Source: Montifringilla adamsi (taxonomy: Eukaryota > Chordata > Aves > Passeriformes > Passeridae). From it: a stretch of 64,000 nt of DNA. The stretch lies in assembly GCA_017590115.1 (NCBI GenBank), contig JAGGNK010007559.1:3742020-3806019 (forward strand), given 5' to 3'. Positions within the stretch are counted from its first letter, which is position 1. Every line of letters begins with the position of its first letter. The notes under the pieces were generated by a model. The model saw nothing but the letters and a program-made list of their open reading frames with translations, did no database searches and was not told the DNA's origin. Positions 12,624 through 27,600 of this stretch are shown here, piece by piece. Made by a program: the position numbers and the translations under genes.

Positions 12624-15600
12624 GTGAGGTTCTGGCATTTTGTGTGTGTGTATCTGTGTGCATTATTTTGGTAGAAGGAATAAACTGGATTTATCCTGAG
12701 GGTGTAAATGAGCTGAAATGTCCCCATCTGTAAATAGATTTTTAGGGTCAACTCACTTTGGCAGGGGCACAAATGGTTTAGTATCCAAGAATATGTAAGA
12801 CTTCAGGTCTTTAGGGATTAGTTGAATATGGAATTTCTTCAAAAGTAAAAGGGCAAATGACTTTGATTATAGATTTGAAACGATCCAGCTGAAATACTGA
12901 GAGCAAGTAGTGTCAAATTTTAGTGTGTAAAATAACATTTGTGCTTGAAGCTGTGTCTTGGGAGATGTATTTTGTTTCTGGGATATTTTGCTGTCTAGCA
13001 GTAATTTGTTTGTCTGGTCTGTTCATAAGCAGAGACAAAAGCATTGTGTTCAAGTGGAGCATAGAGAGTTGGAGAGCATATGGGTCGTCCTCAAACATGA
13101 GCTAATTGAAATGGGAGGAGAAATTATGGTTCAGCAAAATGTGTCTGAGAGCTGGGTTTTGAATGAAAGTTTGTCCTACCTGCTCTCTGCCCTCCACTTG
13201 TTGTTGTTGGGATATTGCAAGTTTGCTGTCGCTTCGTGTGTCACTTTGCTGCCTGTCCAGCTGTCATCCACCCAACCCCTCTGTTCCTTCAGTGCTTCTG
13301 GTCCCTGTGCTGCCCTCCTCATCTCCATCTGTGATGAATTAAAATAATATTTTCCCAATTGCAGAATTCTAAGCAATAAAAACATCTACTGGTTTCTGAT
13401 GTGCAGCAGAAGCATTTCTGAGTGCTGGTGGTATAACCTTCACTTGATATAACATGCTGATCAGAGTATCTGTGGAGGCATTTTTTGTATTTGTATAAAT
13501 ATTAAATTGAGCTGTTTGAAGGTGCATCCCCAATTGTAACAGCACAAAGGTTTCATGAATTTAAATTCAGATGGGTATATACTGTAGAATCTATAATGTA
13601 TTGATGGCTAATTTCATGTGTCTTTAGGTAACTAAAAAGTTAGAAAAACAGAATATAAAACTCTACTTTTGTTGCATAACGGTGGTAATTGCATGTCTAG
13701 CCCTTATTCTACCTTGGCGTTCCCTTTTTTTTTTGTGAATGATACGAGTTGTGGTTATTATTTGCTGTAGTGAATTCAGACTGAACACTCCTGTCTGCCC
13801 AGTTGAATTACCTGCTATTCCTACCTGCAAATGTTAGGCTGTCTCTGTGTTAGGCTGTCTCTGAGATGTCAGCTTTTGCTCAGAAACCTTTAAATTATAT
13901 TTTAATACTTTTATTGAGAAGTTACATCTTATGAAAATGGCTGTAGGCAAGAAATGAACAGTGCAGATTAATGTAGATTAATGGTTTTTATGACCTGATG
14001 AGTATTTCTTGTGCTCATAACACACAAAGTAATTGTCTTTAATATGTAAATGCTTCAGGAGTTTACAAATCAGCTCAATGCCCATATTGTAGTGGAACAT
14101 AATGTAATATGATTTAGCAGATTGCAAGTTATTATTCCCACTTCATACAATGATCTTCTGTTTGCATCTGTCAAAATGAGTATACTGGACAGCTTAGATC
14201 CTCTGAAAAGGCAGCTAAAGACTTAATCTGTAACAAAACTCAGGGGAATATAGGAAAATCAAACTCTTGCATAAAGATGTTCTTTTCAGAACTTGTTGGT
14301 CTGGTATTCTGGCCTGTACTGCTGTTGTGTAATTATGGTAAATGCTCTGAGTAAGATCCCTTCATATGGGGCTCATGGAGTTGGGATTCTGCCAAGCTGC
14401 TATCATGTTATTTTTGTACAAGTATGTGTGCATTCTCCCCCGTGTAAACGGTGTTTGAGAAGTTTGCATTTCCTAGGTTTCGAAAACTAGTGCAAAATTC
14501 CCTTCAGCAATTGCTGAAATACTTGAACAGATTATTGTCTCCCACGAAACTGTTCTTGGCAGTGGGAAAAAGTAAATGACTCTTGTGCTGGTAAGTATGT
14601 GTTTCTATAGGTGTCTATACTTCAGTCAAAAGTCTTTGGTACTGGGGGAAAACATCCCCCCAGCCAGAAAATGCACAAAACCCCTGCATCTTCGTTGCAT
14701 GTTTTTGTATCTGCCTATTCCCTTAGTTTTCAGTTCTCTGGCTCCCTTCTTATCTTTTGTTATTTTTTTTTTTCTCTGCCCACATTTTTTCCTTCTTTAA
14801 TCCATTAGTCTTTTCTAACTTCCTTCTTGGCCTTTCAGCTCTGCATTCTCTTGTGTTGTGCTGACTGATACGAAAGGTTTTAAGTAACAGCTAAAATGGA
14901 AATTATATATTTACCCTTTCCATTAGAAAGAACTTTTAGGAGAACACAGTGGCAGTGCCTGCTGGAGAAATGGAGGCTTTGAGCCACAGCTGTACAGAAA
15001 GAGGAGGCTTTTAATCAGTGTACTATTCCTGAGCACCATCCAAGGGATTTCACGTTTGATAGTGGCCTCTGGCAGACAAATGTTTCTTCCAGTTAAGGTG
15101 ATGGTTGCTTCTCCTAGCTCAGACCTTTTTTGTGTCTTTGGATTCCCTGTGAAAGAAGCTCAAAAAATGCATTATATTTTTCCCTCATTTATGAAGCAAA
15201 ATACTATTGAAGTATTATAAAATAGTGGTAATAAGAGGGATAGTAATACAAGTGCATGATTTGAGTGATCAACAGTCTTGATAAAATTTTGGTGCTAAGG
15301 CATTTGATTATATAATTTAATAAATAATGGCTATTAACCCGTTCATATGACTAAGAAACTTTAGAGAGTTTTAATCCAGATTTGGGCTTGTATTGTGAAA
15401 ATGGCATTTGCTGATTCTTTTATTTATGTATTTGAAAGTATCATAAGTAATGATTTTAATTTATTTTTACCCACAGGCCAGGTTTGTTCCCCCAGCCCTC
15501 TGGATCCTTCATAAGGATCTTTTGCAGTTCTCCCTATCCTCCCCTCTCAGGTTATGCTGTAACACACCTGAGACCTTAAATAAGTAACACTAAAAAGTTG

Positions 15601-18600
15601 GTACCTACCAGGCCGGACTGTGCAGTTCTTATATGAATTGTTCTGTTGAACTGCAGTTTGAATAAAATATTTGGAGCCCAGAGTCAGGAAAGAGGAAAAC
15701 CAAACTGAGAGGGGCTTTTAAAGCTGTTTTTGTCATGTCCCGTGAGCTGGGTGTTCCCGGGGCCGGAGCAGTGGCAGCAGCTGTGTGCTGGAGCTGTGAC
15801 CTGGGCCGGGAGAGCCGTGGTGCTGCCCAGCCCCAGGAGCAGCTCCGTGTCCAGCGTGCTCCCCAGCCTGATGGCCAGGCATGCTCTGCTCTCAGCTGGG
15901 AGTGTGGAGCAACTGCTGACCTTTAGAAATGGAGATCACAGGATCAGTGTAAATGGTCAGCAGCTGCACACTGGCATATGACTATGGTCATTGTCCTCCC
16001 AGAATTACTAAATTTCTTATTTTAACAACTTCGCTAGAACAGAGGAGACCTATCCTACAGTCACTCCTCTCCTACACAAGGAAATCCATTGTTGCTTCAG
16101 TAGTTTGGGAGAATTTATCTGTTGCTAGCAAGTTATGGTAACATAATTTCCCTGTTTGGGTGCATTGCAAAACTGTTTCCGTGGGCTGTGAATCTTTTGT
16201 TCCAGTTTGGTTTTGCAAAAAGAGAGGCGGAGGTAATTCTGCTGAAATTGTTCTTAAAGTGCAGGAACTTTGGAGTGACTTTAGAGGCTTCTTGGATAAA
16301 CTTCTCATTGTGTTTTAAGCTAGTTTACAGAACTGAAGATCACTGAAGTGAGAAGGCAGGTGGTGTTGTTTCCTCCTTTAACACTGTTAGATAAAATTTC
16401 TGTGGCTGCCACGCATTTTCAATTTCATTAATAGAGCGAAGAATGACCATTCAGTGAAGCATTAACATTTTACTGTCAGCCATGCAGTGTATCTCTGTAA
16501 CAAAATAACATGAACATCGAGTGCCAAGAAGAAACTTCATCCTTAGAAATTAGAAAAATAAATTTTATGTTCAAGGAGAGTTTGCAGTAATGTGCTGTCT
16601 TTTTTATCCTGCCTGTTTTCTGAAAATAAAACCCCAAATACTTAAACCTGAGCTTGGTTCTCCAGTTGCTGATAACCTGGTGGTTGTGCTGTGTTTGCAC
16701 TTCTGTTGGGTTATGGGTGAGCAGGGGAGGCACTACAGGGTGTGAGAATTGTGTGTTTGGCAGACTGTACAGCTAATCAATTTGTTTGAACTGGAAGGCC
16801 TGGACACATGGTAAAGATCAGAAAACCAGGAGGGATTTTTACTTACTTTGGCACAGGGAAGTCAAGATTTTGATGGGTAAATCACTCCTTGTTTTCATCA
16901 CAGTTCCATCTCAAGCAGGCAGTTAAAGGAATGTCAGGTGCAGTCTGACCTTCCTTCCTGGGTACCACATGTACCCATAAGTTTCCAACCTTTCCACTGA
17001 AAATAGAAAGCTTATTAGACTTAGAGAAAGGGCTCCTGTGACTAAGCTTCCTATAATGACCCACTCTTCAAGCTGCCCTTTGCTCTGTGCCAGCTGGTGT
17101 GGTGTTGGCTGAACGGCCTTCCAGGAGAAGGCAAATTCTGAGGCAGCAAATTCCCATCTGTATGTTTGCCTGGCTGCAGGCTCCAGACTTTGTCTGAGCT
17201 AGAAATAGCTTGGAGATCTGATGGGGGCAGGTGGGAGTTGCTCCAGAGATCTGTGGGCCATATGGATATTCCAGTTCCCGCACACGGTGGCTTTGGGCAG
17301 CTCATGTGATGTTCTTGTGCTTCAGTAAGTCCAGCTGGAGTTCCTGGCTGAAAATTAATTGCTGTCTGCTCAAAGATGTCTTGGCTAAATAACTTCTAGG
17401 AAGGAGATGGGATGTGCCTCAAACCTGCGTCATCCCTGCTGTGCAGTTTGATGGCTTACAGAAAACTCTTCCTCGTGCATTGTATTTCCTATATGGGAGT
17501 TGTGTATAACCCACTGTAAGGAAAAAAACAACCATACAGCTTCTTCAAAGATTATGTCCTGGTATAGGCATTTCTATTAATAAAAGACATAATCTGCTTT
17601 GGAGCTGAGCAAAGATGAATGACTTAATCTTTCCTGAACATAAAAGAAATGCTAATTTATCTAGTTTTTTCAGGGTTTGTAGTGGAAGTGGAGCTAGATG
17701 TTGGAGTAAGCAAAACAGATATCACTGTTACTATGGCACCTAAGAAAGTGTATGCTGTCTACTGTGGGAAATTATGTGGCACTGAAACTGAAGAAAATTA
17801 GCATAAAAGAAAAATTTTACATTTCTATGTGTAGGTGGAAACTTCTTTAATAAGTTGAAATCTTGCAGTAATTTTTGGGATGTTTTGCATAAGGTAGTTA
17901 TGACTTTTTGTTTTGAGAAATACTGGGGTGCTCATTCAGCTCTCCCCACTTCCCCCCACTGTCATCATTCAGGTGTTTGTAAAGTTGCCATTTGCCTTTC
18001 TGCTCCCCTTCACTTTCTGTTGACATTGACGAATATTGAGTATGCTGAATTTAAGGTTCTGATGTGCAGATAAAAACAGTGATCAAAGAATGTTGCATGG
18101 CGGGTTAAGAGAAGGAAAACTTCTCCTTGAATGAGTATTTTGCCTACCTTCCACCCCATTTATCATCTCTATTTCTGTAATCCGATGTTGGAGAAGAGAC
18201 GCGACACCACCCCCGTGGTCAGAGTCAGCACTTAGAGACTTGTTACAGCAGGACTGGCTGGTTTGTTTTGTATTTCTTTTACAGCACAGAAATTAATTGA
18301 ATTTAATCCACATGTATGACTCTTGTGTTGTAGCTAGGCAGTTACACAACATGTTAAATGATCTCAAACCATGATGGTGCATAAAGCAAACTCCATTGTG
18401 GTCTTCCACTGAGTCCCTGATTGTGGTGATTCCAATGCCAGTGCTGTCTGTGGGCAGACAGGCTGTTTGCTCTGCTTGGGCTCTGGGTGATGAAAGTGTC
18501 TGAGCTTGCTGGGAGCAGAGGGGCTGCTGTGCTGCTCAGCCCTCCTGCCCTGTGGCTCTTCTGGCATCCTGCGTCTGCAGATCCCACCGTGGCTCTTGGG

Positions 18601-21600
18601 GAGGAGGTGAGAGCACCCTGTGCTACACAGACAAAGTGACTGAATCAGAAAAAACACACGGTGTGCTTAAGATCTCATTCTCATCTCCTGCTCTGTTGGT
18701 TTGGTGCCACCTCGTTTAGGGCATTTATCATCTCGTTCTGTTTGTGCACTAAGTGAAATAACTTTGGCAAAAGATTGGATAATAATTTAAAGTTTTTAGG
18801 TACATGCTGTACTTGGTTTTCCAGCAGCTTAAAAGCCTGTTAACAGTGTCTTCTTCTCTAGGGATGGATGAATGAAATTTATAATTATGATCCAGAAACA
18901 TACCATGCTACGTTGACTCACTCTGTCTATGTGCGACTCGAAGGCAGCACCCTACGACTTTCAAAACCCAATAAAAATATTTCTAGGAGAGCTGTGTACA
19001 ATGAGCCAAAGCCTGAAGTCACATATGTCAGTCAAAAAATTTATGAACTAACAGACAGCAAGGTGAGTGTCATATATACTTATATCTGATTTTAACAAAA
19101 AATATTTTGCAAATTCTTTTTAACTCTGAATTTTTTTTTCACTCCTCTATTTTCACATTCTGTCATTATTTAAACAAAGCTGTTGTCGTGACTAACTTGC
19201 AAAAGATTGTGCTGGGGAGGAAGATTGAGCAGGATTTGGAAGAAAGTACATATTTACACAATAAGGGAAAGGCATGATTTTCCTGTGGCAGTAGAGAGCA
19301 GAGTTAACTCATGGGAGCTCTGAGACTCGTTCCCGATGCATGAGATGACTGTTCTGAAGGTTACACCAAAATGCCTCATCTTTGGTGGTTGTCTCTACCC
19401 CAAGGCAGCTGAGACAACATTTGTATTTCACTCAAAGAGGGAATGTACATCATATGTGAATGTGAAGGAGAGTGAGAGGTATCTGGAACGTGACCTGCTC
19501 TAGGTACCCCCAGTCTAGGGAAGGAAATAGGGGTTTTTGCAGTTGGAAGAGTGCATCAACAATAATGCTAGAACAGTTTTCCTACGTGTTCTTTGCCTCC
19601 CTCAGATATGTCAAGAGTTGCCACGTGAAGTTGATTCCATTGGCATTGTTTTAAATAATACATCAATACCTAATTATTGAGGGAATTGATTTTTTTAATG
19701 TGCTGCATCAGTCGAGGGCCTTGGCAGTACACATGTAGGAGGCAACAACCACACTTCACTTGACTGGAAGAGAGAGGGAGAGAGGGACCAAGCCAACAGT
19801 GAGGAAAACCTCCCTCCTTTGCTCTGAGTCTGGGAAAGGAGTGTGCTGTCAGCTCTGCCTTCCATTAAAGGAAGAAGTGAAAAAGATAAAGAAAAATGAG
19901 ATTCCTGCCTTTTGCAGCTTTGTTTTCCCATCATGAAGACAAGCAGAGCTGTCATGTGAGAGCCCTTGACTGATGGTGGTTCCCCGTGGTATCTTAGAAA
20001 AATTTCCAGTACTTCCCCCCCACCCAGCCCCAATTGATTACAGAAGGGCCAAGTGCCCTTCTGCAATAAACAAAGGATGCCTATTCTTCAAGGGACTTGC
20101 CCACAGTTTTTGGGGAACACTGCTGAGTACAGACCCCCACATAAGAGTTTTTAACTCTTTTTTTAAAACCACTCCTCTAATCACTTACATTGTATTTATT
20201 TGATATAAATATACTGAGTTTAGAATATAATTATCTGCAAATCAGTCTTATGGCTTGACTCTGGTGTATTTAATGTGGTTGTCACCAACTTCAAACACTC
20301 AATTTCATAAGGTGGACATGAAAAGTTGTGTTAAAAACTCAGTTTGGACTCTGATTATTTTATCTTGTTATCTATTTATCTCCCCATGGTCCCAGAAATA
20401 AAGTTCTTGGGTTTTCTATTTTTTCTGCAAGTCCATTAGAATAAGATAATCTAAATGAAAACAGAGTTTCTAATCCACATGGTATAATCTGCTTAAATGG
20501 CCTTTGTTTTAGGCTTGGCTCACCAAAGACTTAGTGATGGCAGTGGGTTGGACATCCGGCAATTTTGAGTCAGTTAAACTGACAGATCCAGTGTGGGATC
20601 TTTATATCTTGCATTCCTGTGTTCTTTACTTGAGTATAGAAACATAGAGGATACAAGTGAAAAATAAATTCATTTAACCCTTTCATATATCCTTTAGATT
20701 TCCCTGGTTCCTAAGAGCCTGGCACGGAAACGCATTTGGAATAAGAAATACCCAATTTGCGTTGAACTCGCCAAACAGGATGACTTCATGGCCAAGGCCC
20801 AGACTGAGAAGGAGACTGCAGAGGAGAAACCTGCTGAAAAAGTGGACTCAAACAATGAGGAATCCAAGAAACCTCAGGATGGAGCAAAGTCCACTTGCCA
20901 AAAGGATCAAGTGCTTTACCTCTTTGGAAGGACGGGCAGGGAGAAGGAGGAGTGGTTCAGAAGGTTCCTTCTCGCATCAAAGCTCAAGTCTGAAGTAAAG
21001 AAGCCACCCAGTGGGAGCAAGCCAGGTACTCGGATTTTGTATTCTTGTAAAAGTCTGTTAAAAGAAACAAACCAAAGTTATGTTTTTGTGGTGCCACAGT
21101 GATCTTTACAAGCAAAAAATAATAATACCAAAGACACTCTTCTCCTTACCTTGGCCTCTCATTGCCACCATTACACCCAGCTTTTCCCTCTTGGCTCTAT
21201 GCTTTCAAATATTACTGGTTTTAGATTATTTCATTTAAATACACTGTTTTTCAGTGACTGTGATAACTCCTGTCATATTTGTAAGGAGGAATTGTTCAGT
21301 CTCTTCTTTTTCTGTATTTTGGAACTGATGTCAACATTTGCAGTATTAGGCTCAGTTCTCTCATTACTTATTCTTCCTCCTCCATCCTTCCTTCCACTCT
21401 AGTTTCCTGTAAAGGGTAGGGCTTTCTCATGGGTTAATGTCACAAGAAAACACATTTCTCTGGTTAAATAAAAGGTGCTGCCCTATATATATATATATAT
21501 ATCTGAACCAATAAATAAGTCTGTAGTATCGATCAGTCGTTTGGAATATTAATTTAAACCCATCCTCTGATGTGATTTTAAACCTGAATGACTCATGCTT

Positions 21601-24600
21601 TTCTGCCTTTATTAGTTAACATTATTGTTTCTGACATGTAAGTTCTTGAAATGCAAATACAAAATTAAAATTCCAATAGTTACATGCTTTTCACAGTCCT
21701 TCTAATTGTAACAGCCTATAATTAGATTAGTAAAAAAAAAAAAAAAAAAACCCACTTTAGCCATAGGTGCATTTCAATCCAAAGACTTTTATTTTAGGCA
21801 TTCCCCAGCAGGGCTGTTGGGAATTCTGCCATGTGTTATACATATGTGAGTGTACATATTCAAATATGCTATCGATCAGCTGACTCCTCCAGTCCCAAAC
21901 CCTGCTGAGTGCTGAATCATAGCAAATGCTGGCTAATTTGGGTTTAGGACCACCTAAACACACAGCAGTAGAATTTACTTGTAGCCTTTAAAATAAGAAA
22001 GCACCACGCTGGTCTTTTTTCTGGAGAAATATCTGTGTAATAAACATGTTCCTTTAAAGTCTGATGATACACTGTTGGTATTTGGCTGTCAGATTTGTTC
22101 TCTGTTGAACAGATATTATTCCTTTGAATGTAGGGGTGCTTCCAGCACACAGCAGAGCTGATAGTCAGTCTGGAGTTCTCACGCACAGCCGGAGCAGCAG
22201 CAAGGGAAGCGGAGAAGAAATCACATCCCAGCCGAAGCACAAGGACCTGGCTGGCAACGTCAGGCAGAAAATGCTTCTGGACTACAATATTTATATGGCA
22301 AAGTGTGTTCCACAAGAAAAGAAAAGCCCTTCAGGTAGTCCAGTCCTCAGTGCAGACAGCAGCCCTATAGCTGTGAAAAAGGTAATACTTGTGCTCCAAA
22401 GGAACACTGAACAGCTTCTGTAGCTCTTACTAATCCTTTGACCTCCTGGACTGCATTTCAGTCACTCGCAGTAAACAGAACCTTAATACTAAATACAACA
22501 CTCATAATAAACACATCTTTAATGTTAAGCATGACCACTTTTTATTTAAAATAGTGGTAATTTAGATCATGCATCTTTGTTTCCAGACTTCCATACAACA
22601 CCCAGAAAAGGGAATAGGAAGCCATGGTGTAATGTATGAATAAACACATCTTGTGTTCCCCCAGAAAAACATATTCTAGCCCCCAGCCACTCCTGAAGCT
22701 GTAATGGTTTTGCTGCTGAATCTGGCACGTGTCAGAAGCCATTCTATAAATAGCTGAGCAGTGCTGGCAGGGAACCTGCGTCACAGCAGAGGCTCCTCAC
22801 CCTGGCACAGCCTGGCTGCAGCCCTTGCAAGCAGTAGCTGCCAAGAGATGATGTTCAGAACTGCAGCATCTACCTGCCAGTCTTAGAAAGTGCTGCCTTT
22901 CTGCTAGCTTCAGGAGTTCTGCCTGGAATAATGTAGGGTTCTTCTGTCATTGCAGGCACTTAATATGTTGTGTTTCCTTCATGGAAACTTTCTGTTTTTC
23001 ATGGTTATGTGTGTACACACCCAGAATTATTTCGGCTGCATTGGATTTTGTGTGTGTAGTCAGTGAAGCAGCATCTGAATGTATAATATTTCCAGGTGTT
23101 TCAAGATGGTTCTCAAGGAAACCAAGACAGAATTCTTTTGGACTGTGAACAAAACCTTTAATGCAGCAGAGGGGACAATATAGTTTCCTGAATCCTATAT
23201 GCAAACACTGGAAGGAGGAGTGTGATTCCCTGTACTGTGTTTATCATCTATTTGTGGTGTTTCTGAACTGGATTTAAGGATGTAAGGTTGGGTCTTGCTT
23301 TCCAATTTTTTGGTAAAACAAAGGAAGAGTAGAGTACCTGTTCTTCCAGATCTGACCGGCAAGAGAGAGTATCTCTTACTGCAAACACAGTTTATAAGTC
23401 TGCCCACTCTGGGTTTATCTGCTTTTTCTGCCAGAGGTTAAATTACATAGAACTTTCTCATTTCATTGCCAGAGGTCAATCTATATCTGTGTGGTCTCAT
23501 TCCCTCTGCTGCATGTCAGGATGATGACAGGCTCATGGCAGCCCAGCTGATGCTTTTGTAAAGCTGCTCCCTGTGCTGAGCATTTGGTGTTCTGAATTGA
23601 CCCAGGCTCTTAACACTGACCTTCCCATATAAATCAGGTCTTTTCTTTCCTTATTTTATGGAATTTATAGAGCTGAATAACCTGCTTTATGTTTTCAGTT
23701 GTCAGATGCCAGTGTGGAAGTTGAAGAAGAAGAACAGGAGGCCTGGGTGAACGCTCTGCTTGGAAGAATATTTTGGGATTTTTTAGGAGAGAGGTATTGG
23801 TCTGACCTAGTGTCAAAGAAGATCCAAATGAAGCTTAGCAAAATAAAGGTACTTGATCTGGAGACTTGCATTATACACTCCTTTGAAGGAAGTGAAACAC
23901 ACAGTCTGAGTTTTAAAATAGTACAAGAAAGACTTATTTCATACTTACATGTAAAAGACAATAAATGTGCTACAGATTGGCTGTTCAGTTTCTGATGCAT
24001 GTGAACTTTGCTGCTTCTGTTTAAAATGAGCTACAGCTGGATTAGCTATTTGTATCTGTCAAATTTTTATGTAAAAACTAAAGTATTATTGTATTTACAT
24101 TAGAGATGGATAGAACTGCATATAAATGAGGAAATCTTCTTTGGGAAATAGTAGATTGCTTTTAAGGTGGAGGACATCAGGAAACCACAACTGTAGCGTG
24201 TTCCTGTTAACTTCAGACATAAACTACTTGCAGGAGGTCAGTGGGAGAAATAGTTATGGAAAAAGCTCTGTGGGGTGACAGGACACAGCTTCCATCATCT
24301 GCACCATCTCAAGGGTGAGGGGAGGAGTGATGCTTTTGAGTCTCAGTCTCCCCCTTGCTATCTGTTACCCTTCTGAACAGCAGCAGTTCACCATAGCCTT
24401 CAGCTCCTGGTGTTTGGGGAGGAGTTTGCCTGTTCCTAAAGGCAAAGGAAGTTGCTGTCTTGCTTACAAAAGCTCAGAAATTTAGCTGCCAGCCCCAGCT
24501 GTGAGATAGTGCTGCCTTTGCTTTGGGAAATCACCAGTAGCCTAAATCTGCCCTGTCTGCTTCCACAATTGTGACAGCAGGGTACCCAGACATCTTACTG

Positions 24601-27600
24601 GTAACTTTTTAAGTGGAAATACTGGCAATGGGGGCTGGGTGTATTTTTTGATGTGTTAAAGCAGTGTCTATTCACAGGAGATATGTTTTCTGTCAATTAG
24701 AAGAGTAAGATACCTGAATCGTGATTCCTGTGCCTCTGTTTTACTAAAACCATTATACAGATTTAAAAGGTAATGTTCTGTGAAAGAATTTGCCCAAGAT
24801 AAAAGAAGCTGAGACACTGATAAAACATCAGTGATAAAATATATGATTGAAGTTAAAATCCAAAGAAGTCTTTGATTTTTATTCACAGTGAAATAGGATT
24901 TACACTTCATTCTTGAGCTTTTTACATACTTTGACTAAAAAGCATGCTGATGGTTTAAGGTCAGCATCTAAACTTCAGCATAATTTAAAAAACAAGTTCA
25001 GATGCCCAGTCTCTCCCTAAAAAGTTTTGAAACTGGCAGCTGTGAAATTCTAGAATAGTAAGAATTTTGTGTAATTATATTTGTGTTCTTTCACTGGTGA
25101 CGCTTCAGCTCGGTCCGTTCCTTAAGTTTAATGAGCTTTCTTCTCTCAGGAAACTGATGTTTAGTTCCATAACACGTATTTGATTTTTTTGTATTCTGTC
25201 CTTTTAGCTGCCCTACTTCATGAATGAGCTGACTCTGACTGAGCTTGACATGGGGATAGCAGTGCCCAAGATCCTTCAAGCCTTCAAACCTTCTATTGAT
25301 CACAGAGGTAAAATACAAAAATAGCAGGTGCTGATATTGCCTTTCTATCTGTGGAGATTGTTGATCTGTTTATCTTCTGCATGTTTTAGGTACATCTAGT
25401 AAGAGCTTATTCTGAGATACTCAGGGGTCTCTGTCTCAGGCTTGCTGTAAATGTAATTCTGTATGTATGGAATTGTGATCATGTCTTTCCATAGGAAATA
25501 ATTACTGAACTAAACTAAAATTTGCATGCAGCAGAGATGCAGACACTTATCTGATACTGTCAGGGACTGCAGAGGGCAATGCACATCTCCTTGGGACAGA
25601 TATGATTCTGTACCATGGGAGAAAACAGGTTTGTCTTTCCAAGAGAAGCTTCCCTGTTCTGAAAAGAGGGATTCAGAAAATATAATTGTGATCACTTGGA
25701 AAACAAGAATAGTGGTTTTTTTGAAAATAAACTTCAAAATACAGGGTCATTTTATGTTCTTAATATTAAATGCAGCTTTTTTTAAAGCTGGATGACTTTC
25801 ATACTGCTGCTTTATGAATTGTGTTTGTTTTCTGTTCCTTCTGGCTTGCATATGGTCACATGTTTGGGGATGCTCATGTCACTTAAGTAGTCTTGCAAAA
25901 AAGGAAAACTTGAATGTTTTTTTAGCTTCAAAAGCATTTATTCTACTTGTTAAGGAGAGCTAGATGCCATCTAAGATGTAATCAGAACAGTTTTTAATTT
26001 TAAATTGTATCAGAGTTTCTCCACTCAACGTAGAGAAATTTCTAATTGGCCTAAAGGGAAATATTTCCTTGCAAGACCTGGTGTGGTCACCTGACCTTTG
26101 CAAGAATACCAGATGCATGGGCTCTAGGAGGAGGTTGATAAACATTAATACTAAAACTTTGTGCCACTCAAATCACTGACCAAAAGCATGAGGATAGTAA
26201 GTGCTAACCTTTCCCTCATAAATCTGAGCAAAGCAGACTTCGAGGAAATATTAAAATCTTCTTGGACATATATTAGTTAATGCTGCCTGTTGTATCCAAA
26301 TGCTGTTGTTTGCCCTTATCTGGTTGAGACTTGCAACCCTTTGGAGAAAAGCCATATCTATAAAACACTGGGTACTTTGCTCTGAACTTTTCCACAGATT
26401 ATTTTCCATTGAGCTTTATAAACAAAGCGTGTTTGGAAAGAGCAAACTGTTTGGTTGTCATGAGGACCAAAATCTGTATTTTTAAGAGAAATAAGAGTTG
26501 AATAGATGGAATAAGCTGGAGTGCAGTCAGTATTTGGGAAACTAAAGCATATTGCTGCTTCTTGTCCTGTGCTTCCTGTGTGGGACAGCAGATTCTCCAC
26601 AGTACTTAGGATGTCCTCCAGTGTTCTCAATTAAGTGGTTGCACCATTGGTAGAAGTTTTATCTGGAGTTACAGAACAAAGGGAAACTTCTAAAAATCTT
26701 TGTGTGTGTGGCCTGTGGAGTGGTTTTATAGTTTCTTTTTAATCAGGGTTCTTGTCAGTGTGTTTCCCTTTGCCTTGATTGAAACATTTTTTGAATTCCT
26801 TTCTCTGTTCTCATAACTTCAGTTGTAACCAAGGACTGTAGTTCTAAGTCATGAGATGGGATTTAGGATCCACTGAACACTTAGCTTCAATTAATTACTG
26901 AAGCAGCAATGAGATCAATTAGTTCCTTTAGTTTCTTGTTCATTTAAACTGTGACAAGCAAACATTTATGGTAGGAATTCTAATCCTTTTAATTTCTTCC
27001 ATACTGTTGAATGTGAACATGTGAACATACATGTGAGCTCTTAGGGTTTTTAAGAGCTTGTAGTGAGTAATTACTGGAATAACTTGTTCTCTTATTATAC
27101 TTAAAAGGACATAAACAAGGGGATGATAATTGGAAATGCTTGTTTTCATAAGGATAAATGTATTTCTTGGTAAGCTGGCCTATGGGTAAATTACTTGGTT
27201 TATTGGGAAATGTGGGGGAAAAAACTCTAGTTTCAGGGGAGTATCCAGAATGAATGCTTCTAAGTTTTTGGGGTTTTTTAGTGTTTGAGGCAGTCATTTA
27301 AAGCCTTTTGTGAGGCTTTAAAATGCAGTTACTAATTGTGATGTGCTTTGTTTCATCAATACTTCTTTTTACCAGTGCTTGATTACAAAGAAAATACATT
27401 TTTTGCTATATGCCTTCTCTAATTAGCTAAATTTGTTAACAGACAATGTTAGAAAAAAGGTCTTGTTTCCGTTAATACAGTCCTGCTTGGGTGACAGCAT
27501 ATGCTGTGGCTTTTACTGTAATTCTGTCAAGGCTAGGGAACCAGAAAATGGAATAAATTGTACCATCTGCCCAGTTCTTCACTCCCTCTCCCTCCCTTTT

